DNA of 11,616 nt. Source: Myroides sp. (GTDB lineage Bacteria; Bacteroidota; Bacteroidia; Flavobacteriales; Flavobacteriaceae). A model generated the notes under the pieces. It did no database searches. It was not told where the DNA came from and saw nothing but the letters and a program-made list of their open reading frames with translations. The stretch lies in contig JAHAYQ010000187.1 in assembly GCA_018384465.1 (NCBI GenBank), positions 1 to 11,616 on the forward strand. The letters run 5' to 3'. Made by a program: the position numbers and the translations under genes. Below, in pieces: positions 6,531-11,616 of the stretch. How positions within the stretch are numbered: position 1 is the first letter of the stretch; every line of letters starts with the position of its first letter.

Positions 6531-6881
6531 TCAACCTCCTATTCTTTTTACTTTATAGCCTTTATTTTTCAAATACTCCATGATTTTATCACGAAAATTT
6601 CCTTGAATAATTATTTCATCGTCTTTTGCACTACCACCAACGCCACATAGGTTTTTTAGTTCTTTACCTAAGGCTTTTAAATCATCTGCAGTTCCAACAA
6701 ATCCTTTAATAACCGTAGCTACTTTGCCTCCGCGATTTTTTTTATCTAAATACGCCTCTAACAATTGCTGGTTGGGTGCTAACGTTTCTTCGGTTTCTTC
6801 CTTTTGATTTAAATCGAAATCTTTATTGGTTGAAAAAACAAAGCCACCTAAATCCTCTAAACTCGATATTTTTTTTGCCAT
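6531..6881 (-). CDS. SUI1/eIF1-family translation factor (YciH-like)
   Basis: This 116-residue protein has a variable acidic N-terminal tail (about residues 1-40) and a SUI1 domain from about 48 to the end. Conserved features are NRGGKVATVIKGF (49-61), LGKELKNLCGVGGSAKD (71-87), IIIQGNFRDKI (90-100) and the terminal GYKVKRIGG. In eukaryotes eIF1 ensures start-codon fidelity. Bacterial YciH relatives are cytoplasmic and thought to act on initiation at non-standard complexes, but their role is poorly defined. It is the first gene of a two-gene unit: its TGA is separated by 1 nt from the ATG of the phosphorylase, and its last Gly-Gly codons form that gene's Shine-Dalgarno site. A perfect -7 box lies 22 nt upstream of the start. 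Confidence 0.92.
   Translation of the reverse strand: MAKKISSLEDLGGFVFSTNKDFDLNQKEETEETLAPNQQLLEAYLDKKNRGGKVATVIKGFVGTADDLKALGKELKNLCGVGGSAKDDEIIIQGNFRDKIMEYLKNKGYKVKRIGG
6534..6540 (-). promoter_or_regulatory. Strong Shine-Dalgarno sequence for the phosphorylase gene
   Basis: On the minus strand this reads AGGAGGT, 4 nt before the phosphorylase ATG (6529). It is formed by the final codons ATA GGA GGT of the SUI1-like gene. Such sites are rare in Bacteroidetes, where leaders are normally A-rich without Shine-Dalgarno pairing. It fixes the start codon choice. Confidence 0.7.
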
Positions 6882-6903
6882 TTTAACGATTAATTTTGAT
6901 AAT

Positions 6904-6911
6904 CAAAGATA
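6904..6911 (-). promoter_or_regulatory. -7 box for the SUI1/phosphorylase operon
   Basis: On the minus strand this reads TATCTTTG, an exact TAnnTTTG match, 22 nt before the SUI1-like ATG. No -33 TTG is obvious at the expected distance. It lies beside the -7 box of the divergent gene. Confidence 0.6.
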
Positions 6912-6931
6912 CGTAAACTATATATAAACCT

Positions 6932-6939
6932 TATTTTTG
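6932..6939 (+). promoter_or_regulatory. -7 box for the plus-strand cluster starting at 6960
   Basis: TATTTTTG is an exact TAnnTTTG match ending 20 nt before the TTG start at 6960. AT-rich DNA makes chance matches likely, and no -33 TTG is visible, so support is moderate. Confidence 0.45.
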
Positions 6940-6959
6940 TAAGTATTAAATTATTTATT

Positions 6960-7163
6960 TTGAATTTAACTGTTTTACATCAACTTACACAAGAAATAAT
7001 TGATGCCATTGGCAACAAACAACCTTTATTGGCAAAAAAGCGCGTAGATGAGGCAGAGCAACTGCTAAACCAATTGACCGATTTTTGTAACAACAACGAT
7101 GAATTGGTTGAATTATCTAAATACCAGACGCTTATTAGCTTATTACAAAATAAATTAAAATAG
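6960..7163 (+). CDS. Small conserved hypothetical protein with TTG start
   Basis: This 67-residue soluble, probably all-helical protein (NLTVLHQLTQEIIDAI, then AKKRVDEAEQLLNQL, then LVELSKYQTLISLLQNKL) is likely a short helical hairpin. No ATG or GTG is available in frame near the 5' end. TTG at 6960 gives the natural beginning, M-N-L-T; the start is therefore inferred. It resembles small uncharacterised proteins I know from other Flavobacteriaceae, without assigned function. It lies 30 nt before the binding-protein-like gene and probably opens that plus-strand cluster. It is divergent from the SUI1 operon. A minus-strand frame of similar length overlaps it but lacks promoter support and looks like a shadow. 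Confidence 0.65.
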   Translation: MNLTVLHQLTQEIIDAIGNKQPLLAKKRVDEAEQLLNQLTDFCNNNDELVELSKYQTLISLLQNKLK

Positions 7164-7172
7164 TACATTTAC
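7164..7172 (+). promoter_or_regulatory. Candidate -7 box for the binding-protein-like gene
   Basis: TACATTTAC begins directly after the stop codon of the 67-residue gene and ends 21 nt before the ATG at 7194. It is one base off TAnnTTTG. An identical nonamer precedes the TlpA-like gene at 9415. It may give the cluster an internal promoter. Confidence 0.4.
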
Positions 7173-7193
7173 TTAATTTTAAAAAAACTGTTT

Positions 7194-8039
7194 ATGAAAA
7201 CCACTAGAATTATAGGTGTACCCGAGCATTTTAACCTTCCGTGGCAATTAACGATAGACGAAGGTATGTTTCACCAAGCGGGTATAAATCTACAATGGAC
7301 AGACGTACCCGAGGGCACCGGTAAAATGTGTGAAATGTTACGCAATAACGAAACTGATTTAGCTGTTATTTTAACAGAAGGCATTATAAAAGATATTGCT
7401 AATGGAAACGAATCGGTTATTTTGCAAACCTATGTAAAGTCGCCATTGCAATGGGGAATTCACGTTCATGCCGAAAGCCCTTATAAACACATCACTGATC
7501 TTTTTGGTAAAACTGCAGCAATTTCGCGTTACGGTTCAGGATCAGAATTAATGACCTATGTAAATGCTTCAAACCAACAATGGGCATTTGATTCGGTTAA
7601 ATTTGAAGTTGTTCATACCATTGATGGAGCTGTTGAAGCTTTATCAAACAACAAAGCCGATTATTTTATGTGGGATCGATTCATGACCCAGCCCATAGTA
7701 GATCAAGGTATTTTTAGACGCATTGGCGTATGCCCTACACCTTGGCCGTGTTTTATGATTGTTGCCCGAAAAGATTTTTATACGCAAAACAAAGCTATGG
7801 TAGATAACTTATTGAGTATTATCAACCAAACCACGAGCGAGTTTAAAATGATTCCAAGTATTGATAAAACCTTAGCGAGTGTTTTTAATCAAGAGTTAGC
7901 TGATATTCAACAATGGTTGCAAATAACACAATGGAGTCAGAAAAAAATGACTGAATCTCAATTTAACACCATCATTTCTGATTTAATTAAATTCAACATA
8001 ATCACAAAACCATTAGCCTACAACGATGTGGTGCTTTAA
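7194..8039 (+). CDS. Cytoplasmic type 2 periplasmic-binding-protein-fold protein (NMT1/THI5- or Ca3427-like)
   Basis: This 281-residue protein has the bilobed type 2 binding-protein fold of the NMT1/THI5/SsuA group. The pattern IIGVPEHFNLPWQLTIDEG-MF near the start matches their ligand-cleft entry. GTGKMCEMLRNNETDLAVILTEG (41-63) is the typical 'number of copies/desire to act' strand-helix. LFGKTAAISRYGSGSELM (103-120) matches the 'GKxIGVxxxGSG' hinge segment. It has no signal peptide or lipobox, so it should remain in the cytoplasm, and no ABC permease or ATPase gene is nearby. This fits the small Ca3427-like subfamily, named from a Candida albicans protein thought to be of bacterial origin. 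The ligand is unknown; a sensory, scavenging or enzymatic role is equally possible. It ends 6 nt before the transglutaminase-like gene. Confidence 0.75.
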   Translation: MKTTRIIGVPEHFNLPWQLTIDEGMFHQAGINLQWTDVPEGTGKMCEMLRNNETDLAVILTEGIIKDIANGNESVILQTYVKSPLQWGIHVHAESPYKHITDLFGKTAAISRYGSGSELMTYVNASNQQWAFDSVKFEVVHTIDGAVEALSNNKADYFMWDRFMTQPIVDQGIFRRIGVCPTPWPCFMIVARKDFYTQNKAMVDNLLSIINQTTSEFKMIPSIDKTLASVFNQELADIQQWLQITQWSQKKMTESQFNTIISDLIKFNIITKPLAYNDVVL

Positions 8040-8045
8040 AAATTA

Positions 8046-8975
8046 ATGAAACAACCGAATATAAAATTATTGCGTACTCTTAACAAGTTTAGTTTACCTA
8101 AACCGTGGGATACTATTATAATTTTTTTATTAACGGTTTTAATTCTTGTTCCGGTTTTTATCATCATGCACCAAAATTTGATCGATCCGGAATGGCCTTT
8201 TCATTTAGATCGCATCTTATTGTTTTTAGTGATAACTACAGCGGTAACTTATTGTTTACACTACATTAAACGCTTTTTATTTTTTGTGGTGATTATTTAC
8301 CTATTCATTCTATTATTTGGAACTTTTTTTACAGGATATGGTTTTAAATCGGTGTACGAAGACTATCGAGCCATGATTTATGCCATGAGTGATAATCCTA
8401 ATCCACAAGACATCATTGTTTCTAAATTATTGCCTTTCCCTAATAAATCTAAAATAATAAAGGCAATAGAATACGACAATCCGCAAGTTCGAAATTTTGC
8501 TGTGGGCGCCACCACCAAACATTTTAGAGATGTAAAAGGATACAGAGAATACCGACAAATTATTCAATGTTTTGCAATCTTTAAAGAAATTCAAAGTAAA
8601 TGGAATTATGTTAACGATCCAAAAAATCGGGAATACATCGCTACGGCATCGGAATCGTTACAACATTTTGCAGGCGATTGTGACGATCATTCTATATTAA
8701 TGGCTGCCTCTATCAGAGCTATTGGCGGCACACCTCGATTAATACACACCAAAGCACACATGTATCCTGAAATGTTAATTGGTACCAAAGCCGATTTAGA
8801 AAATGTTATTTACTTAATTAAAGAAGTGCTATTTAAAAGAGAATCAAAAGGAAAAACAATACATTATCATATAGATGAACGCGGGCAGGTTTGGCTTAAT
8901 TTAGACTATACAGCCATCTATCCAGGAGGCCCATTTATGTCTGAAGAAATTTTAGGAGAACTAACTTTAAATTAA
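8046..8975 (+). CDS. Membrane-anchored transglutaminase-like protein
   Basis: This is a 309-residue protein. The N-terminal third has three hydrophobic segments, at about 23-41, 56-73 and 77-97. The soluble domain that follows has the papain-like transglutaminase core: GDCDDHSILMAASIRAIGG (210-228) carries the nucleophile Cys212, His238 lies in KAHMYPEM, and Asp287 in WLNLDYT, giving a plausible Cys-His-Asp triad. Bacterial members act as proteases or peptide-modifying enzymes more often than as crosslinkers; the substrate here is unknown. With three predicted segments the catalytic domain lies on the side opposite the N-terminus, probably the periplasm. It is tightly packed between the binding-protein-like gene (6-nt gap) and the DUF423 gene (4-nt gap), so it is almost certainly part of the operon. 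Confidence 0.83.
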   Translation: MKQPNIKLLRTLNKFSLPKPWDTIIIFLLTVLILVPVFIIMHQNLIDPEWPFHLDRILLFLVITTAVTYCLHYIKRFLFFVVIIYLFILLFGTFFTGYGFKSVYEDYRAMIYAMSDNPNPQDIIVSKLLPFPNKSKIIKAIEYDNPQVRNFAVGATTKHFRDVKGYREYRQIIQCFAIFKEIQSKWNYVNDPKNREYIATASESLQHFAGDCDDHSILMAASIRAIGGTPRLIHTKAHMYPEMLIGTKADLENVIYLIKEVLFKRESKGKTIHYHIDERGQVWLNLDYTAIYPGGPFMSEEILGELTLN

Positions 8976-8979
8976 GAAA

Positions 8980-9354
8980 ATGAATCTATTTATTACAACC
9001 GGAGCTATTTTTGGAGCATTAGGAATAATACTAGGTGCCTTTGGAGCACATGCTTTAAAAAAGATTTTTTCTGAAGATCAGTTAAAAAATTTTGAAACCG
9101 GCGTTAAATATCAAATGTACCACGCTTTATTGTTAGTGGTTTTAGGTTTTAATATTCAATTAATTACGCAGTATCAAAACTTAATTTATTACGCACTTAC
9201 ATGGGGAATATTGCTGTTTAGTTTTAGTATTTACGGGCTTTGTATTAGTAGTGCACTCAACAAAAAGCTAAAGTTTTTAGGTCCAATTACTCCAATAGGT
9301 GGCTTGTTACTACTTTTAGGTTGGATATTGCTAATTTTGAACTCAATAAATTAA
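8980..9354 (+). CDS. DUF423 family membrane protein (YgdD-like)
   Basis: This 124-residue protein has four hydrophobic segments, at about 5-25, 46-63, 68-90 and 99-120, the normal size and layout for DUF423. Family signatures are visible: GALGIILGAFGAHALKK (12-28), FETGVKYQMYHALLL (38-52) and the C-terminal GPITPIGGLLLLLGW (101-115). It sits in the inner membrane; no biochemical role is established for the family. It starts 4 nt after the transglutaminase-like stop codon and appears to end that operon. About 60 nt of very AT-rich sequence follow before the next gene, with no obvious terminator hairpin. Confidence 0.92.
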   Translation: MNLFITTGAIFGALGIILGAFGAHALKKIFSEDQLKNFETGVKYQMYHALLLVVLGFNIQLITQYQNLIYYALTWGILLFSFSIYGLCISSALNKKLKFLGPITPIGGLLLLLGWILLILNSIN

Positions 9355-9381
9355 TTTTATTTTTATTAACATTAAATTTTA

Positions 9382-9390
9382 TACATTTAC
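9382..9390 (+). promoter_or_regulatory. Candidate -7 box for the first TlpA-like gene
   Basis: TACATTTAC ends 24 nt before the ATG at 9415 and is one base off the TAnnTTTG consensus. No clear -33 TTG is seen in the AT-rich upstream sequence. Confidence 0.42.
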
Positions 9391-9414
9391 ACCAAATTAA
9401 ATTTACTATTTTAA

Positions 9415-10563
9415 ATGAAAAAATTTTTAGCGCTTGCTTTTACAGCAGCAGTTTTAGTTTCTTGTAATAAAGATGGCTACACGATTCATGGAGACGCGAA
9501 AGGTTTTGCAGACGGAACTAAAGTTTATATTAACAAACAAGACGAAAACGGATTTACAAAAATTGATTCAACTGTAATTAACGGCGGTTTGTTTGAATTT
9601 AAAAATAGCGAAACACCTGAAATCGACTTGTATTTCATGGAATTGGATACTACTAAAATGCACATGTATCCTTTTGTGTTAGAAAAAGGTGAAATTAAAT
9701 TTTCTTTCGATAAAGACAATCCACAAGAAACAAAAGTTACAGGTACAAAAAATAACGATTTAATGACTTCGTATAACGAGGAAGCGTTTAAAATCCAAAA
9801 AGAGATCATGGATTTTGAACAACAAAACCAAGGGAAGTTCATGGAAGCTCAACAAAAAGGCGATCAAGCTACTATGGAAACCATCTCTGAACAAATGATG
9901 GGTTTACAAAACAAATATGTTGATCAAAACAAAAATTTCATCGGTACAAATAAAGATTCATACATATCGTTATTATTGTTAACTCAATTAGCTATGTCTG
10001 ACGCTTTAACAATAGATGAAATTAAAAATTACTACAACGATTTAGACGCATCGATTAAAAACAGCACTAAAGGAAAAGAGTTTGCTGATAATTTAAAAAA
10101 GATCGAAGAATCGCACAAAGAACACGAAGCAAAACAAGAAAAAGTAGCCATTGGTAAAAAAGCACCCGATTTTACAGCGAATACTCCTGACGGTAAAGCA
10201 GAATCATTACATGCTAACTTAGGCAAAGTAACTTTGGTTGATTTTTGGGCAGCATGGTGTGGTCCTTGTCGTAGAGAAAACCCTAACGTAGTAGCGCTTT
10301 ACAACAAATACAAAGACCAAGGTTTTAAAGTTATTGGTGTTTCGTTAGATCGTGATAAAGACGCTTGGACAAAAGCTATTGCCGATGATAAATTGAATTG
10401 GCTACAAGTTTCGAACTTAAAATACTGGGACGATGAAATTGCAAAAGAATACGCAGTAGAATCTATCCCTGCTACCTTTTTGTTAGATGAAAACGGAACA
10501 ATTGTTGCCAAAAATTTAAGAGGCGCAGAATTAGACGCTAAAGTAGCAGAGCTTTTAAAATAA
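9415..10563 (+). CDS. TlpA-like thioredoxin lipoprotein with DUF4369 domain
   Basis: This 382-residue protein has a signal peptide ending in lipobox LVSC with Cys17, followed by NKD, so it is a lipoprotein facing the periplasm. Residues about 20-115 form a DUF4369 domain (YTIHGDAKGFADGTKVYI...). About 120-240 is a charged, mostly helical linker rich in Gln and Glu. From about 245 there is a TlpA/ResA-type thioredoxin domain: GKKAPDFTANTPDGK, then VDFWAAWCGPCRRENP with redox cysteines 282 and 285, then VIGVSLDRDKDAW and cis-Pro352 in SIPATFLLDENG. It likely reduces or exchanges disulfides in envelope proteins; partners are unknown. This architecture is common in Bacteroidetes. A strong terminator follows, then a paralogue in the same orientation. 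Confidence 0.92.
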   Translation: MKKFLALAFTAAVLVSCNKDGYTIHGDAKGFADGTKVYINKQDENGFTKIDSTVINGGLFEFKNSETPEIDLYFMELDTTKMHMYPFVLEKGEIKFSFDKDNPQETKVTGTKNNDLMTSYNEEAFKIQKEIMDFEQQNQGKFMEAQQKGDQATMETISEQMMGLQNKYVDQNKNFIGTNKDSYISLLLLTQLAMSDALTIDEIKNYYNDLDASIKNSTKGKEFADNLKKIEESHKEHEAKQEKVAIGKKAPDFTANTPDGKAESLHANLGKVTLVDFWAAWCGPCRRENPNVVALYNKYKDQGFKVIGVSLDRDKDAWTKAIADDKLNWLQVSNLKYWDDEIAKEYAVESIPATFLLDENGTIVAKNLRGAELDAKVAELLK

Positions 10564-10578
10564 TATCTTTTAAATATC

Positions 10579-10615
10579 AAATAAAGTCGGTACATTGTTA
10601 CCGACTTTATTTTTT
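10579..10615 (+). terminator. Rho-independent terminator after the first TlpA-like gene
   Basis: AAATAAAGTCGGTA (10579-10592) pairs with TACCGACTTTATTT (10599-10612) around a CATTGT loop and is followed by a T-run. It starts 16 nt after the TAA and lies only 12 nt before the next ATG, so the downstream gene either depends on readthrough or has a promoter not recognised here. Confidence 0.88.
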
Positions 10616-10626
10616 ACATTCCATTT

Positions 10627-11616
10627 ATGAAAATACAATTAATTTGCTGTTTATTGATAGGATCATTAAGCGCATCTGCTCAACATACTATTAAAGGAGA
10701 AGTAAAGGGAACTCAAGAAAACTTTACCGTATATTTAAAAAAATTTGAAAAATTTGATTGGGTAGTACTTGATAGTGCCATGACTCACAAAAATAAATTT
10801 GAATTTAAGCTACTAGACAATGGTGATCTGCTTTATTTAGATACTCCATCAAACCCTTCTTTTTACATTAAACTGTATAATGAAACAGGTACAACCAAGG
10901 TTAGTTATGATTTAAATACTCACACCTACACCTTAAAAGGAACAGAAAAAAATGAAGGATTATCTGCTTTTAATACTTTTATGCAACCATACCACGACGA
11001 ATTAAAAATCCTTTCCCAGCAAAAACCAAAAATTAGTAACCGTTACCAATTAACTGAAGAAGAACGCGAAAAATATCAACAACACTTCTTTTTAGAAAAA
11101 GCTTTTAAGCAAAAAATGGAGTTAGCAAAATTTGAATTCATTAAAAAAAACAAAGGTAATACTTACACCAATGCGCTGATTGAAGAGAAACTTAAAAGTA
11201 ACTTTACCGAAAACGAATACGATCTTTTAAAAGGTTTATATAATGATTTAACTCTAAGCGACAAACAATCAGAAAACGGTCAAAAATTAGCTACTTTCTT
11301 AAAAGAATATGAATTGGTTGTTATCGGCGCCAAGTTAGATGACTTTACGCTCAACGATGTCCATAACAAGCCCCAATCACTTAAGAAAAACCTTGGAAAA
11401 TACACCATCATTGATTTTTGGGCATCTTGGTGTGCACCGTGTCGAAAAGAAAATCCGCATGTAGTAACTATGTACAACAAATATAAAGACCGTGGATTAA
11501 ATATCATTGGTATTTCATTAGATGACAACAAAGATAGATGGGTAAATGCTATTGAAAAAGATCAATTAACTTGGTTACAATTATCTAATTTAAAAGGTTG
11601 GGAAGAACCGTTGCTA
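10627..11616 (+). CDS. TlpA-like thioredoxin protein with DUF4369 domain, second paralogue (3' end missing)
   Basis: The frame is open from ATG 10627 to the right edge (330 codons) with no stop, so the gene is incomplete. It starts with a signal peptide that has no lipobox (probable cleavage after Ala18 in ASA-QHT), so it is expected to be soluble in the periplasm. Residues 20-105 resemble DUF4369 (HTIKGEVKGTQENFTVYLKK). A helical, charged linker follows, and then a thioredoxin domain from about 233 (IGAKLDDFTLND) with IDFWASWCAPCRKENP, redox cysteines 269 and 272. The stretch after the active site (VVTMYNKYKDRG, IIGISLDDNKDRW, LTWLQLSNLKGW) closely matches the preceding gene, marking a tandem duplication. 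The cis-Pro region lies beyond the edge. The start follows the previous terminator closely. Confidence 0.9.
   Translation, partial: MKIQLICCLLIGSLSASAQHTIKGEVKGTQENFTVYLKKFEKFDWVVLDSAMTHKNKFEFKLLDNGDLLYLDTPSNPSFYIKLYNETGTTKVSYDLNTHTYTLKGTEKNEGLSAFNTFMQPYHDELKILSQQKPKISNRYQLTEEEREKYQQHFFLEKAFKQKMELAKFEFIKKNKGNTYTNALIEEKLKSNFTENEYDLLKGLYNDLTLSDKQSENGQKLATFLKEYELVVIGAKLDDFTLNDVHNKPQSLKKNLGKYTIIDFWASWCAPCRKENPHVVTMYNKYKDRGLNIIGISLDDNKDRWVNAIEKDQLTWLQLSNLKGWEEPLL

Noticed and set aside
6980..7168. Minus-strand 62-residue frame over the TTG-start gene
   Set aside because: Its product is Ser/Cys-rich without a family resemblance, and it would run into the SUI1 promoter region. The plus-strand frame gives a more protein-like helical sequence.
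11280..11531. Minus-strand open frame inside the second TlpA-like gene, and similar ones at 9525-9842, 10032-10226 and 10299-10595
   Set aside because: They are reverse-strand shadows of the thioredoxin-like genes; the sense strand carries the conserved WCxPC motifs.

Overview
The window looks like chromosomal DNA of a flavobacterium (Bacteroidetes, order Flavobacteriales). It is AT-rich. Its promoters fit the Bacteroidetes -7 consensus TAnnTTTG, and classical Shine-Dalgarno sites are nearly absent. The gene families are typical of the group: a PNGase F-type glycosidase, DUF4369/TlpA-like thioredoxin proteins and Bacteroidetes-type lipoproteins. Gene content is mostly housekeeping. I see no insertion sequence, prophage, CRISPR array, tRNA or rRNA.

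Layout: (1) 1-102, minus: the first 34 codons of recG, running off the left edge. (2) 220-1236, plus: a nearly full-length homologue of peptide-N-glycosidase F (PNGase F), broken by one in-frame TAG. The TAG sits exactly where the Elizabethkingia enzyme has active-site Trp120. This is the most striking feature of the window. A bidirectional terminator follows. (3) 1316-2275, minus: an outer-membrane beta-barrel protein, then a META-domain lipoprotein. (4) 2356-3974, plus: a NorM-type MATE efflux pump followed 2 nt later by a 77-residue acidic protein. (5) 3993-5495, minus: an acetyl-CoA hydrolase/CoA-transferase whose stop codon lies inside the hairpin it shares with the convergent operon. (6) 5657-6881, minus: a SUI1/YciH translation factor coupled to a uridine phosphorylase-like enzyme through a perfect Shine-Dalgarno sequence. 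(7) 6960-9354, plus: a tight cluster of a 67-residue protein (TTG start), a periplasmic-binding-protein fold without signal peptide, a membrane-anchored transglutaminase-like protein and a DUF423 membrane protein. (8) 9415-11616, plus: two tandem DUF4369-TlpA thioredoxin paralogues, one a lipoprotein and one with an ordinary signal peptide. The second runs off the right edge.

How the genes fit together: the envelope genes (PNGase lipoprotein, META lipoprotein, beta-barrel, MATE pump, TlpA pair) concern the cell surface and periplasm. The CoA-transferase, phosphorylase and SUI1 genes are cytoplasmic metabolism and translation. I do not see one multi-gene novel system. The observations most worth following are the amber codon in the PNGase gene, the stop codon inside a shared terminator, the rare strong Shine-Dalgarno site, and the orphan cytoplasmic binding-protein gene. 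Family assignments come from recognising motifs and from memory of family sequences; no database search was run.
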